Source: Acidobacteriaceae bacterium
GTDB taxonomy: Bacteria > Acidobacteriota > Terriglobia > Terriglobales > Acidobacteriaceae
Reading direction: 5' to 3'
Length of the DNA stretch: 64,000 nucleotides
Assembly: GCA_003138515.1 (NCBI GenBank)
Contig: PLGG01000020.1
Span: 36,737-100,736, forward strand
How positions within the stretch are numbered: position 1 is the stretch's first letter; the number at the start of each line of letters is the position of its first letter. The translations under genes were made by a program, and so were the position numbers. The notes beneath the pieces are model-generated. The model was not told the origin of the DNA, made no database searches, and saw only the letters and a program-made list of their open reading frames with translations. Positions 45,528 to 55,314 of the stretch are shown here, in pieces.

Positions 45528-45575
45528 TGGCTGCCCCCCAGGGATTCGAACCCCGATATGCTGATCCAGAGTCAG
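45528..45575 (-). repeat. 3' half of a tRNA-Gln(CTG)-like gene: attachment-site scar
   Basis: The minus strand carries an anticodon-loop-like CTCTGGA, a T-arm CGGGG-TTCGAAT-CCCTG, an acceptor 3' strand GGGGGCA, G, and CCA (45530-45528), but no D-arm or matching 5' acceptor strand in the 40 nt upstream. This is what integration by a tyrosine recombinase leaves at one end of an element. The other end and the intact tRNA are not in this window. Confidence 0.7.
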
Positions 45576-45780
45576 GTCCGCACCGATTCGCCGGTGTCTC
45601 CCGAATTGCCCCGATTATCCCGTATTTGCCTGTATTTTCAAAGCCCTTCAGTCATCTCAAGCGAGCCAATGAAAATTGGGAACAAGACGGACGATTGCCG
45701 GAAAACTACGGCAAGTTGCATAAAATGTTACCAGCATTGTTACCAGGCCCAGATCGATTTTTGGGGCAAATTCTCAGCGG

Positions 45781-45817
45781 TGAGCTGCCCCCTTCGTTTA
45801 GTCCGCGCACGTGAGAG
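45781..45817. repeat. Inverted repeat of the IS3 element, orfB-side end
   Basis: Begins TGAGCTGCCCCC and contains TTTAGTCC and GTGAGAG, matching the complement of the other end with a few mismatches. Confidence 0.8.
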
Positions 45818-46755
45818 CACTCGGGTTTGAGTTTAACTGCAAATTCAGCCCGCAGCAGCAGTCGAGGCTGTGCGAATGTGGAAAGCGTTTTTTGCTTTCC
45901 ACATTTGCATGGCCTGTTGCGAATTCTTCCGGTGTCAGGTAGCCCAACGCGCTGTGTGGGCGCACCTGGTTGTAATCGATCCGCCAGTCTTCGATGGTCT
46001 CGCGCATCGTCCAGAGTGAGAAACCAGTGTTCGTTGAGGCACTCCTCGCGGAACTTGCCATGGAAGCTCTCGATGTAGCCGTTCTCCATCGGCCGACTCG
46101 GGGTGATGAAGTGCAGAGTGACCTTGTTTTCGTAAGCCCACTGATCCAGCGCCTTGGAAGTGAATTCAGTGCCGTGATCAATAACGATTCGCACCGGCAA
46201 ACCCGCGTTCGGTCCGAAGTTCCTCCAGCACCCGCACCACACGTAGCGCCGGCAGCGAGGTGTCCACTTCGATAGCCAGCATTTCCCGCGTAAATGCGTC
46301 TTCGACTGACAGGGTGCGCACCTTGCGGCCAAATGCCAGCGCATCGTGCAGAAAATCCATCGTCCAGGTCTCGTTCTTCCTCGCCAGCGCTGCCAACAAC
46401 ACCCGCGCCTGAGCGCAGATACGGCGTCTCCGCTTGCGCCTGCGCACCATCAGCTTCTCTTCCACATAGATCCGGTACACTCGCTTGCTGTTCACCGCCC
46501 AGCCTTCACGCTGCAGCAGAACGTGCAGCCTTCGGTAGCCCCAGCGGCGCCGATCCTCAGCCAGCTCCCGAAGTCGCACACGCAGATGTTCGTTCGCTTC
46601 CGCGAAACGGGTTCCTCGCGGCCGGTATCGTAACATCGCTCGCAGCACTTCCAGCTGCCCACAGGCATGCCGTTCCGAGCACTCCGCAGCTGCGCGAAAC
46701 ACCCCGACGGCTTCTCGTCTAGCCTGTGGGCCTACCACTTTTTTGATAGCACCGC
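45798..46755 (-). pseudogene. IS3-family transposase OrfB (DDE), broken by two frameshifts
   Basis: HTH_21 part (LRELAEDRRRWGYRRLHVLL), then WTMDFLHDALAFGR with the first catalytic Asp in frame one. Near 46199 an extra base (GGGTTTGCC) moves the reading; the next segment is IVIDHGTEFTSKALD (second Asp) and NGYIESFHGKFREECLN (Glu). Near 45998 two bases are missing and the reading moves again to ETIEDWRIDYNQVRPHSALG. No single protein can be made; element dead unless rescued in trans. Confidence 0.88.
45871..45909. repeat. Perfect-type hairpin (TGTGGAAAGC...GCTTTCCACA)
   Basis: Arms 45871-45886 and 45894-45909 match at 15 of 16 pairs, loop GTTTTTT. It lies at the 3' end of the broken orfB. Its core resembles the hairpin at 3298-3349. 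Confidence 0.7.
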
Positions 46756-46998
46756 CTTGAAGCCGACAATGTCCAGTGCCTGCTCGGCCACCAGTTGCTT
46801 CAGCTTGCGGTTCTTTTCCTCCAGTTGCCGCAGCCGCTGCGCCTCGCTCACTTCCAGCCCGCCGTACTTCGCCTTCCAGCGGTAAAGCGTCTGTTCGCTG
46901 ATACCGTACTTGCGGCACAGCTCAGCCGTCGGAAGACCTGCTTCCGACTCCTCCAGAATCCCTACAATCTGCTCCTCTGTGTACCGGCTCTTCTTCAT
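46732..46998 (-). CDS. IS3-family transposase OrfA (helix-turn-helix protein)
   Basis: 88 residues, the usual OrfA length. HTH region YTEEQIVGILEESEAGL then CRKYGISEQTLYRWKAKYGG; the second half is a leucine-zipper-like coiled coil (LRQLEEKNRKLKQLVAEQ). ATG 46998 is preceded by AGGAGGAGG. OrfB follows in a different frame, normally reached by -1 frameshifting in this family. Confidence 0.9.
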   Translation of the reverse strand: MKKSRYTEEQIVGILEESEAGLPTAELCRKYGISEQTLYRWKAKYGGLEVSEAQRLRQLEEKNRKLKQLVAEQALDIVGFKAVLSKKW

Positions 46999-47045
46999 CG
47001 GAAGTCCTCCTCCTCAGGGCCTCATCGCCCCAATTTATCGGAGAA

Positions 47046-47084
47046 CTCTCACTTCCGCTGGACTAAAGGGAGGGATGCAGCTCA
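47046..47084. repeat. Inverted repeat of the IS3 element, orfA-side end
   Basis: CTCTCACTT...GGACTAAAG...GCAGCTCA; the complement aligns with 45781-45817. Confidence 0.8.
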
Positions 47085-47411
47085 GAATAGCTGCCTCACA
47101 TTTGATATCGAGGCATTCACTAGCTTTGTTGGGGTCAGGACAGCGCCAAAGACATCTTAAGAACAGCTCCGAACCGAAGTGGACAGCCCAGCTTGCAATG
47201 TTAAGCATTGGAATCGCAAATGACTCGAACTGGGGTGAATCCCTCGGTTGAGACAGTTTGAAATTGGCACACTCGCCGTTCACTGAATTTTGCTACTCAA
47301 ACTGCACGCGGCGAATCCCTGCGGCTCAACGCATCACCTCCGGAAGAGCTTCCCAACCTGTCAGTATCTCGAGGAATCGGGCCCACGAGAGATCCGGAAG
47401 GCCTGTTCAGA
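47085..47411. other. Non-coding stretch between IS3 and tannase genes
   Basis: 327 bp; an 82-codon minus-strand frame (47035-47283) crosses the IS end and matches nothing I know. No promoter or hairpin stands out. Confidence 0.4.
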
Positions 47412-48956
47412 TCAACGGCATTCGAAGTTGTTCGCGTCTTCTGTGTTGCCTTGTCCTTTGTATTGCGCATGTTTCGGATACGGACAGAGTGGACGGCTCC
47501 GACCTGGAAATGCCTTACCGGTAGCGATCACCGACTTCGGCGCGACCCCCTTCTCCACCCAGTTGGACAGAGCGTTCAAGAGATCAAACTGATCGAGCGC
47601 GGGGCCACCACCGCAGTGACTCATTCCCGGAATAAAATAAAACTGGCTCCAGCTTGAAATTGCTTCGAGCCCGCTATTAGCGGCAGCCATGTCCTTGTAA
47701 TAGTTGAACGTATCGAGAGGCGAGAACCACGGATCGCTATCGCCGTGGTAGAAGATCAGTTTTCCTCCATGACCGGCGAAGGTTGACAGGTTCGTGGACA
47801 TTGAGTCTACAAGCGGCTGACTGTCGTTGATCGCTTCCGTGTCGACGTCGACTTCGGTCGCTGCCGGCGCAGGACCGAAGATGCCCGGGCCGGGAACCAG
47901 AATTCCCCTGATCCCAGTGGTCGCTGCAATGCCGGAATCGTAGAGGAATCCCGGATAGACCTGGATTCCCCGCGACGTTCTTGGGCTGCCGAAGGCCTTC
48001 TTGATGGCGGCGACTTTGTTCGGGGCTAAGCAGGATTCGTTCTCAGCGTCTTTGCATGCTAAAACCTGGGGATCAAAATCGCATGCAAGAGGATCGAAAA
48101 TCATGCCATCTGCCACTCCATCTTTCGCGTCGCACTGCTTCATCAGGGCATCCATGACCAGCTTGCGATCACTGTCTGTGATGGCCTCCTCAATCATCGG
48201 TTTCCCGTTGGCATCTTTAGGCGCAATCTGGTTGAACGCGGCAGGCATCCATTCGCCGATAGCGAGGTTGGAAAGACCGGTGCGCATTGCCGGGTCACCG
48301 ACGATGATTCCGTCGAATTCCGTGGGGTACCGCTGTGAGAGAACCATTCCTTCGCGGCCGCCCGTTGAGCACCCGGCGAAATACGAAAAGGCCGCAGACT
48401 TGCCGTAGTGCTGCGCAAGGATCTTTTTGGAGACCGCGGCGACTTGGACGTTGGCCTGATAGGCGAAGTCCAAATAAGCCTGCTGGTCTTTCATGAATCC
48501 GAAATCGAATGCGCCGTCATGGCTTTTGTGGCCGGTGTCTGTGCTGACAACGGCATAACCGCGCATGAGCGCGGGTGTATCTCCCGACGCGGTGAGGCCG
48601 AGCGGCGGATACACGATTCCGTTTCCGCCTCCGCCGCCCTGCATCAGGAAATCACCGTTCCACTGGTCCGGTATGGCCAGCGCGAAATGGATGCCGAATT
48701 CTTCTTCACCAACTCCTGCGCGCCGATTGATGACTCCCTCGACGCGGCAGTATGCAGGGAGCACAAGGGACTGTCCCGCTGGGGCGAAAGGAATTGGCTC
48801 AGTGCTTCCTGCGGCAATGGGAGCGGCTTTGGTGATTTCGACACCTGGAGCTTTGAAATTCAGAAGATTGGCACAGGAGTTTGTCTGTTGAGCCCATAGA
48901 CAGGGAGCCAACGCCAAAATGGGCCAGATCATCGTTCGCGGAAATTGCGCGGTCAT
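47412..48956 (-). CDS. Tannase/feruloyl esterase family protein, secreted
   Basis: 514 residues; signal peptide IWPILALAPCLWAQQ. Alpha/beta hydrolase with the nucleophile in FAGCSTGGREG, Asp in HGDSDPWFSP and His in GMSHCGGGPA; the Cys next to the Ser and the Cys next to the His form the family's CS-D-HC disulfide triad. A lid insertion (around 240-340) has several more Cys. It cleaves gallate or ferulate esters from plant polyphenols or cell-wall polymers outside the cytosol. Ends TGA. Confidence 0.88.
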   Translation of the reverse strand: MTAQFPRTMIWPILALAPCLWAQQTNSCANLLNFKAPGVEITKAAPIAAGSTEPIPFAPAGQSLVLPAYCRVEGVINRRAGVGEEEFGIHFALAIPDQWNGDFLMQGGGGGNGIVYPPLGLTASGDTPALMRGYAVVSTDTGHKSHDGAFDFGFMKDQQAYLDFAYQANVQVAAVSKKILAQHYGKSAAFSYFAGCSTGGREGMVLSQRYPTEFDGIIVGDPAMRTGLSNLAIGEWMPAAFNQIAPKDANGKPMIEEAITDSDRKLVMDALMKQCDAKDGVADGMIFDPLACDFDPQVLACKDAENESCLAPNKVAAIKKAFGSPRTSRGIQVYPGFLYDSGIAATTGIRGILVPGPGIFGPAPAATEVDVDTEAINDSQPLVDSMSTNLSTFAGHGGKLIFYHGDSDPWFSPLDTFNYYKDMAAANSGLEAISSWSQFYFIPGMSHCGGGPALDQFDLLNALSNWVEKGVAPKSVIATGKAFPGRSRPLCPYPKHAQYKGQGNTEDANNFECR

Positions 48957-49321
48957 CTTGCCTCGCTTTCTATCACTGCTCTAACAATCGCACTACCCGC
49001 CTGCGTTAAGTCCCATTACGGGTGTGCTCGAATTGGGCAGGTCACATTTCCCATTGTCCCAGCCGATGGTGAGGAGCGGGTCTTGAATGACAAATCCGCT
49101 CGCTCATTCTGAAATCTCTGCCCGGTCCTCATGTTGGGCGTCTCTAAAGAGATGCCATTGGCGAAGGTAGCATCGCCGGCCAGGTCGCGGGCCACGACCA
49201 GTATACCGTCGCGGCAAATCGCTATGTGTAAGACGGTTGAGCACCGGCCGGGTTCCTTGGCCGCGTGGGGGCAAAAAGAAAAGGCGCTATACTTCTGCCG
49301 TGGTCATAAGGGCGGGTCTGG
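48957..49321. other. Divergent promoter region between tannase and VWFA genes
   Basis: 365 bp without a supported gene. A TATACT at about 49289 could be the -10 of the VWFA gene, but no good -35 is seen at 17 nt. Confidence 0.35.
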
Positions 49322-52300
49322 ATGGTCAAATGGGCGACGCTGCTTCTTTTTGCGGGAACGGCCTTGCCGGCAATGGCGGCCAAGAGCCTTTCGGTGGCAG
49401 AGTTGGAGCAGTTGCTGGCCGCGAATAAGGGCAAATCCGATGGCCATATTGCGCAGCAGCTTTCAGAATTGGAACTGACGGAGCGCGTAAGCCTTGCGCG
49501 GCTCGCCCGATGGGAGAAGGACTTCAATGGAAGGAAGACAGCCGAGGAACTAATGAAGCTGGCCGATAGCGCTGCCTTTCTCAAACCTCCCGCGGAGGAC
49601 GTGATCCGCGACCCCGCTCCCGATGGCGAAACACAGACAAGAATGTTTGATCTGGCCATGGAGTATGTGAGGAAGATGTTTTCGGAGCTGCCGAATTTCT
49701 TTGCGACGCGCGCGACGACACACTTTGAAGATATGCCGTCGGCGGAACAAGCCGTGACAAACGCGCAAAGGCTGCCAGGCCATAACATGCGGCCGTTTGG
49801 TTTGTCGATGGGCGGGCCCGAAGCCAAGCCTCTGCATGTCGCGGGCACGTACAGCGTGACGGTGACCTTTCGAGACGGCTCGGAGGTGCGGGATGCTGCG
49901 GGCAGAGACTCAAAGAACGAAGCGTCACCGGCCGGCTTAACTACCTACGGCGAATTTGGCCCGATGTTAGGAGCAGTGCTAGAGGATGCGAGTCGCGGAC
50001 AGGTGACCTGGAGCCATTGGGAACAGGGCGAAAACGATCCAGCGGCGGTCTTCCATTATTCGGTACCTGAAGATCGTTCGAACTGGATGGTGGGGATCCC
50101 GAATGGGACAAAACTGGAAATGGTTTATCCCGGATACCATGGCGAGATTGCAATCGAGCCGGCTACGGGGAGCATTCTGCGCCTGAGCGCGGTGGCGGAC
50201 ATGGCGCCTCCGCACCAGGCGATCGAGGACGCGATTCTGGTGGAGTATGCATCGGTGGCGATCGGAGATCGCACCTATATTTGCCCAGCACACGGGGTGG
50301 CTTACTCGAGGGTCCCGGTTGAGGGTGCCGGGCAGGCTGTGCAGAAATCGGCTGCGATGGTGCAGACGCAGTTGAACGATGTGAGATTTACGCAGTATCA
50401 CCTGTTCAGATCGGACGCGCGGATTGTGCCGAATGAGAGCGCGAGAAACGACACCAACGCCGCCCAGAGCGGTGGAACGCAAGCGGCCGAGACGAAAGAC
50501 GCAGCTGCGTCGGCGAGTGCGAATGCATCGGCGGCCGTGGCGGCGGATGCGCAGACCCCTGCCGCTGTGGCGCAAGTGGCACCTTTGTCCAACCTGGCCT
50601 CTGCCCCCTCCGCAGAAACGGCCGCGACCCCGGCCCCGAACTCGACTTCTGCTACGCCTGCGGAGGCGGCCGCTCACGGTGCGTCAGAATCGGCCTCCAC
50701 GAAGAACGCGAAGACCGCCGAGGCAACATTGGGACCACCTGCGCCAAGCAGCCCAACGCCAGGCGCGGTGACGACAGGGACGGTTCTTCACGCCAAATCC
50801 AACCTGGTGCTCGTCGATGTAGTAGTCACCGACCACGACCGGCCGGTGCAAGGGCTGGATCGCAGCCGGTTCCATGTTTCTGAGGATGGGCATGAGCAGC
50901 CGATTGCGTCGTTTGAAGAAAATGAGCCGCCGGCAAGCGTGGAGATTGCGAAGCCTCCTGCATTGCCGCCCAATACCTACTCGAATATTCCGGTGCATCC
51001 CGAGTCCACCGCTGTGAATGTTCTGCTGCTGGACACGCTAAACACACCTGCGGGCGACCAGGAGCAGGCAAGGAAGCAGGTGATCGCACTTCTGGGAACG
51101 GTCAAGACGGGCACGCCATTGGCGATTTTCTCGCTTTCATCGCGGTTGCAGATGATAGCTGGATTTACTACCGATGTTGCGCATCTGAGCAAAGCCATGC
51201 AAGACCAGAAGACCAACCCGCGAGCATCGGCAGGAGTTGGACTGGGCAGCGACGCCAGTATGTCCACGAGAGAGTTCCATGATGCCTTGGCGATAGCCAG
51301 CAAAACCAGGGGGGGAAATGACGCCGACATGAAGCTCCAGCTCGAAGATGATTTGGGAACTTCCAATTCGGACCAGCGCACGATGATGACACTGGATGCA
51401 CTGAGCCAATTGGCGCAATACCTGGCGGCAATTCTCGGGAGGAAGAACCTGATCTGGCTTTCGGGATCGTTCCCGATGGGGCTCTGGCCCGATGCGTTTG
51501 AGCGTGCGCCTATCAAGAATCTGAGAGACTACCGCGACGCAGTGCAACGGACGGACGGGTTGCTCGCCGCGGCTCGCGTTGCCGTGTATCCCGTGGATGT
51601 GCGCGGACTGATGAAGGCGCCCGGTGCGGATGCGTCGGACCCCCAGCCGAACATTTTCGGTGAAAAGACGCCGCAGGAACAGGGAACGATAAACGCGATT
51701 GCGACGGAGACGGGGGGGCGCGGATACGCTAACAGCAACGGCCTCGAGGAGGTCGTGGAGAGGATCGTCGCGAATGGATCGAGCTATTACGCGCTGAGCT
51801 ATGTTCCGCCGCCACAGACGGGCGGCAGGAAAGGCGGTGAATTCCACAAGATCGAAGTGAAGGTGGGTGGCGGCAAATATCAGCTTGCCTACCGGGGCGG
51901 CTATTACGCGGATGATGGAAGCAAGCCTGAGAGCGGCTCCGATGGAGCAAACAGCGCCATGGCCGCGGCAGCGGTGCTCGGCGCGCCGCCGTCGACGCAG
52001 ATTCTTTTTCAGGAGCGGGTGCTGCCGGAGGGTGATCCGCAAATCCAGGGTCCGGTGCCCGATGAGGGCTCTGGAACCGAGAAACCTGCAAGTCTTCCGG
52101 CGGGAACGCACAGCTTTGTCGTGGACCTGAATGTGGACCTACAGGATCTGACATTTGCAGAGGATGCCGGCGGGGCAAGACGCGCACAGTTGGAGTGTGC
52201 ATTCTTAGCTTACGACAGCGAGGGCAAAGCCGTGAAATCTCTTGGCCGCAGATTTGATTTGAAGCTTGAGACCGAACAGTATGAGCGAATGCGCGCGGCC

Positions 52301-52432
52301 AGAAACAGCGTCCCAATGCGGCTTGTGGTGGAATTGCCTGCGAGCGCGGTTGTGCTGCGCACCGTTGTGTACGATCCGGCGAGCATCAAGACCGGATCGC
52401 TTGAGATACCGATACAGGCGACGAGCAAGTAA
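49322..52432 (+). CDS. VWFA-related (acidobacterial type) secreted protein
   Basis: 1036 residues; signal peptide WATLLLFAGTALPAMA. Residues 20-370 are an N-terminal region of unknown fold; 375-480 is an Ala/Pro/Thr-rich linker; from about 488 the acidobacterial VWFA domain follows (NLVLVDVVVTDHDRPVQGLD, VNVLLLDTLNT as the MIDAS-like strand, YALSYVPP near its end), then a C-terminal beta region. The family is expanded in Acidobacteria; function unknown, probably adhesion or envelope interaction. GGGCGGG precedes the ATG. Confidence 0.85.
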   Translation: MVKWATLLLFAGTALPAMAAKSLSVAELEQLLAANKGKSDGHIAQQLSELELTERVSLARLARWEKDFNGRKTAEELMKLADSAAFLKPPAEDVIRDPAPDGETQTRMFDLAMEYVRKMFSELPNFFATRATTHFEDMPSAEQAVTNAQRLPGHNMRPFGLSMGGPEAKPLHVAGTYSVTVTFRDGSEVRDAAGRDSKNEASPAGLTTYGEFGPMLGAVLEDASRGQVTWSHWEQGENDPAAVFHYSVPEDRSNWMVGIPNGTKLEMVYPGYHGEIAIEPATGSILRLSAVADMAPPHQAIEDAILVEYASVAIGDRTYICPAHGVAYSRVPVEGAGQAVQKSAAMVQTQLNDVRFTQYHLFRSDARIVPNESARNDTNAAQSGGTQAAETKDAAASASANASAAVAADAQTPAAVAQVAPLSNLASAPSAETAATPAPNSTSATPAEAAAHGASESASTKNAKTAEATLGPPAPSSPTPGAVTTGTVLHAKSNLVLVDVVVTDHDRPVQGLDRSRFHVSEDGHEQPIASFEENEPPASVEIAKPPALPPNTYSNIPVHPESTAVNVLLLDTLNTPAGDQEQARKQVIALLGTVKTGTPLAIFSLSSRLQMIAGFTTDVAHLSKAMQDQKTNPRASAGVGLGSDASMSTREFHDALAIASKTRGGNDADMKLQLEDDLGTSNSDQRTMMTLDALSQLAQYLAAILGRKNLIWLSGSFPMGLWPDAFERAPIKNLRDYRDAVQRTDGLLAAARVAVYPVDVRGLMKAPGADASDPQPNIFGEKTPQEQGTINAIATETGGRGYANSNGLEEVVERIVANGSSYYALSYVPPPQTGGRKGGEFHKIEVKVGGGKYQLAYRGGYYADDGSKPESGSDGANSAMAAAAVLGAPPSTQILFQERVLPEGDPQIQGPVPDEGSGTEKPASLPAGTHSFVVDLNVDLQDLTFAEDAGGARRAQLECAFLAYDSEGKAVKSLGRRFDLKLETEQYERMRAARNSVPMRLVVELPASAVVLRTVVYDPASIKTGSLEIPIQATSK

Positions 52433-52661
52433 TCGGACCCGCAGCTTAGCTTTTCTCTGAAGGGACGGCGGAGAATGCCTAGACCAACTGCTCGACGCGC
52501 CTGCTGCGACAGTGCGGAGACGCCACTTGGCTCTTCTCGCGGTTGGCCTTGTGGGGAAGCTGGGAAGACTCTTGGTTGCAATCGCGACATTTGCTCTGCA
52601 TACTCACAAGCAACACCGTTCCATCAATCTTCCAGACACTCATTCGGTCGCATGCGGCTCT

Positions 52662-54584
52662 CTATTTACCTGGAGTGCCACACGCGGTACAGAGTTCGCC
52701 AGTGATCCCTTTGCCTTCCTCGATGGTGAAGATGCGGTCAATGGCGGGCAGCTTGACACTTTCTTTAGCACCTGACGGCCAGTGAATCTCCGCCGTTCCT
52801 GCATCCGTGGCGTCTCCCAGGCCGAAGTGGACACGCATGTCGTTCGAAGAAAGATAGCTGCCGCCACTCAGAACATCCTCGCGCTGGCGGAGTCCGTCAG
52901 CGTTGAGGTACACAGTCGCTCCAACAGCATCGCGTGGGCTCTTGGGTCCCCCGATCAGCTTCAGCTCGACCCAGTGGTGATGATCGGGGTTTACGTTGCG
53001 CAGCAGCACCGGGACTCCGTCCATATTGTTGACGATTACGCCGATCTTGCCATCATTGAAGATATCGCCGAACGCCGCACCGCGGCCCACCATCAACTCC
53101 GCGAGTCCGGTGCCCTCCACCGCCGGGACCAGTTCGAACTTGCCGTTCTTCAGGTTGTGATAGAGCAGGGGGCGCTGGGCATAGCTTTGGCCCCAATCCG
53201 GGTGCTGGTCCGCCTGCGGATAAACGTGGCCATTGATGATGAGCAGATCCTTCCAGCCGTCGTTGTCGTAATCGAGGAATCCATCTCCGAATCCGACAAA
53301 CGGAATGCTTGGCTGTGCGATTCCGGCCTGATAGCTGACATCGTCGAAAAAACCGGTTCCATCATTCTGGAAGAGCACGTCGTAATCGTCGGCAAAGGTC
53401 GTATTTACCACTGACAGGTGCCCGTTGTTCTCATAGTCTCCAACCGCGATACCCATATTGGCGACTTCCCGTCCGTCTCCATTCAGCGCATAGCCGTTCA
53501 TGTAAGCGTCGTCTTCGAATGTTCCATTGCCCTTGTTGATGTAGAGGTAGTTTGGCGTGGAGTCATTAGCTACCAGCAGGTCCGGCTTGCCGTCGTTGTT
53601 GACGTCCGCGAAGAGGGCACCCAGCCCGTAATAGCCATTGGGATCGCCGACTCCCAGCTTCTTGCTCACGTCGGTAAAGGTGCCGTCGCCATTGTTGTGA
53701 AACAAATGGTCATGCTCGCCTTTCAGCCCGCGCGGGCCGCACATCACAGGCACACCACGAAATTGGCAGACCAAGGAGCCTGCCTTCCCTCCCGATTCGG
53801 ATAAATTGGCAAGATCGAGTTGCAGGTAGCCAGCGACAAACAGGTCAAGACGGCCGTCGCCGTCGTAGTCGCCGAAGGTTGCACCTGTTGACCAAGTTCC
53901 GAGCGCCACCCCTGCCTGGTCGGCAACATCTGTAAAAGTTCCGTCGTGATTGTTGTGGTAAAGCCGGTTCTTTCCGTAGTTGGTCACGTAGAGATCGGGC
54001 CAGCCATCGTTGTCGTAGTCCGCAACCGCGCACCCGTATCCCCAGCGATCATTGGCCACACCCGCCTTTTGCGTCACATCGGTGAAGGTTCCGTCATGAT
54101 TGTTGTGAAAGAGAGCAGCATGCGGAGGAGTGGCCTTCCCAGCGAGAGCGTCGTAGGTCGAGCCATTCACAAGGTAGATATCGAGCCAGCCATCGTTGTC
54201 ATAATCCAGGAGGCAAACACCGGGGCCCTTGGCCTCCACGATCAATCGTTTTTCGGGAGTGCCGGCCGTATGATGCCACCGCGTGAGCCCAGCCGCTGCC
54301 GCGACATTCTGGAATACGATGGGACCACTCTTGACGAACCCACCGGCAGTAATTGGACGGTGCTGACTGTCGAAAATGGCTTCTTGCGGACCTGCAGTCG
54401 CCATTCCGCCCTGGGTTCGTTGCGCCGGCTTCTCGGCGTTTCCCGGGCTCGATTGCGAGGTCGCCTTGTCCGCGGGCGGCAATTCTTGTGCGCATAATCC
54501 GGATGCCGCTATCAAGACGAGAGCGACAAGAAGAAGGATCAGATGGATCCTCTCGAACACCCGCACCGTAACGCAAAAGCGCAT
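52662..54584 (-). CDS. CRTAC1/UnbV-type FG-GAP repeat secreted protein
   Basis: About 640 residues; signal peptide HLILLLVALVLIAASGLCAQ. Multiple FG-GAP/VCBS calcium-loop repeats with DYDNDGWLDIYLVN, DYDGDGRLDLFVAG, DVNNDGKPDLLVAN and similar, forming a beta-propeller; C-terminal ASPIC/UnbV domain (DAVGATVYLNADGL ... IHWPSGAKESV). It ends in CTACGTPGK then TAG. Start unclear: ATG 54584 gives the cleanest signal peptide, 54620 and 54632 are possible. Role unknown; neighbours are carbon-scavenging genes. Confidence 0.85.
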   Translation of the reverse strand: MRFCVTVRVFERIHLILLLVALVLIAASGLCAQELPPADKATSQSSPGNAEKPAQRTQGGMATAGPQEAIFDSQHRPITAGGFVKSGPIVFQNVAAAAGLTRWHHTAGTPEKRLIVEAKGPGVCLLDYDNDGWLDIYLVNGSTYDALAGKATPPHAALFHNNHDGTFTDVTQKAGVANDRWGYGCAVADYDNDGWPDLYVTNYGKNRLYHNNHDGTFTDVADQAGVALGTWSTGATFGDYDGDGRLDLFVAGYLQLDLANLSESGGKAGSLVCQFRGVPVMCGPRGLKGEHDHLFHNNGDGTFTDVSKKLGVGDPNGYYGLGALFADVNNDGKPDLLVANDSTPNYLYINKGNGTFEDDAYMNGYALNGDGREVANMGIAVGDYENNGHLSVVNTTFADDYDVLFQNDGTGFFDDVSYQAGIAQPSIPFVGFGDGFLDYDNDGWKDLLIINGHVYPQADQHPDWGQSYAQRPLLYHNLKNGKFELVPAVEGTGLAELMVGRGAAFGDIFNDGKIGVIVNNMDGVPVLLRNVNPDHHHWVELKLIGGPKSPRDAVGATVYLNADGLRQREDVLSGGSYLSSNDMRVHFGLGDATDAGTAEIHWPSGAKESVKLPAIDRIFTIEEGKGITGELCTACGTPGK

Positions 54585-54850
54585 CGTCTTCGAATCCACC
54601 GGCTCGCGCCTTCTACTCATCACGCAATCCATCCCCGCGTTGGGGAGGACGCGAACACTTTCGCGGATCCGGTGAAGACCTGCGACGAACGCTTGCACAA
54701 AGGCCTGTCTGTTGATGTTGCGAGCGATACCTCCAATCTCGCAACCGGGAGCCGATTCCGCCCGGTCAGGCAAAGTACGGCACCTGAAAGTCCTGTTTCC
54801 ATTGTTCTTAACATCTCGGCCACCCCGATTATACGCTGCACGATAAAGCT

Positions 54851-54868
54851 AAAGTTAGCGATTGCTAT
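54851..54868. promoter_or_regulatory. Imperfect dyad TTAGCgattGCTAt (LacI-like site, weak)
   Basis: AAAGTTAGCG half-site identical to that at 55152-55161, followed by an inverted GCTAT. In the divergent region between CRTAC1 and TonB receptor genes. Confidence 0.35.
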
Positions 54869-55150
54869 CGGGCATTCTGTGTAGCTCAAGAAGACAACTG
54901 TCCGTTCAATCAGATTTGAGAATGGCATCATCAGCCGTCGCAGAATTCTGCAAGCCTGCGAGTGGATGCTGGGCTGATTTCTGCACGGTGTTAGCAGGGT
55001 ATCGTTGGATTCAACGGCATATGTCGTCAGAACCCCGACTCTAGTTCCCCTCAGCGCGGTACTGTATTCCAACGGATGGGCGATGACAAAGTCCACATTT
55101 CGTTGGAGAACGCTCTCGAACAGTACCGTACTGTACCTTGCCAATAACCA

Positions 55151-55168
55151 TAAAGTTAGCGCTTACTT
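55151..55168. promoter_or_regulatory. Palindromic GTTAGCGCTTAC (LacI-family operator-like)
   Basis: One mismatch from GTTAGCGCTAAC, a pattern bound by many LacI-family sugar regulators. About 150 bp upstream of the TonB receptor start. No regulator gene is in the window. Confidence 0.45.
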
Positions 55169-55314
55169 CCTGCGTGCTCGAAAAGGGTGTGTCCTCGGGG
55201 GTCTATCCGGGCCAAATCACCCGTTCAATCGGTCTGCAGAGGCTTTGGGTCTTTCCTGAAGGACCTGGGGCGAATCGGAAGCGATATCAACAGAGAAGAA
55301 TCTTAGGAGGCAAA

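Larger units (their letters stand above)
45781..47084 (-). mobile_element. IS3-family insertion sequence, inactive
   Basis: About 1.3 kb bounded by imperfect inverted repeats starting TGAGCTG (45781-45817) and ending CAGCTCA (47046-47084). It holds an intact orfA and a frameshifted orfB on the minus strand. No target duplication is visible (left flank cagcgg, right flank gaatag), so it is old or rearranged. It sits 200 bp from the tRNA scar. Confidence 0.85.
54621..55314. other. Divergent intergenic region CRTAC1 / TonB receptor
   Basis: About 690 bp; no gene supported. Holds the two dyads listed and the AGGAGG ribosome binding site of the receptor gene (55304-55310). Confidence 0.45.

Noticed and set aside
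45527..45814. Plus-strand 95-codon ORF starting at 45527
   Set aside because: It is the antisense reading of the tRNA 3' scar (the familiar GFEPRYADPES artefact) and has no other support.
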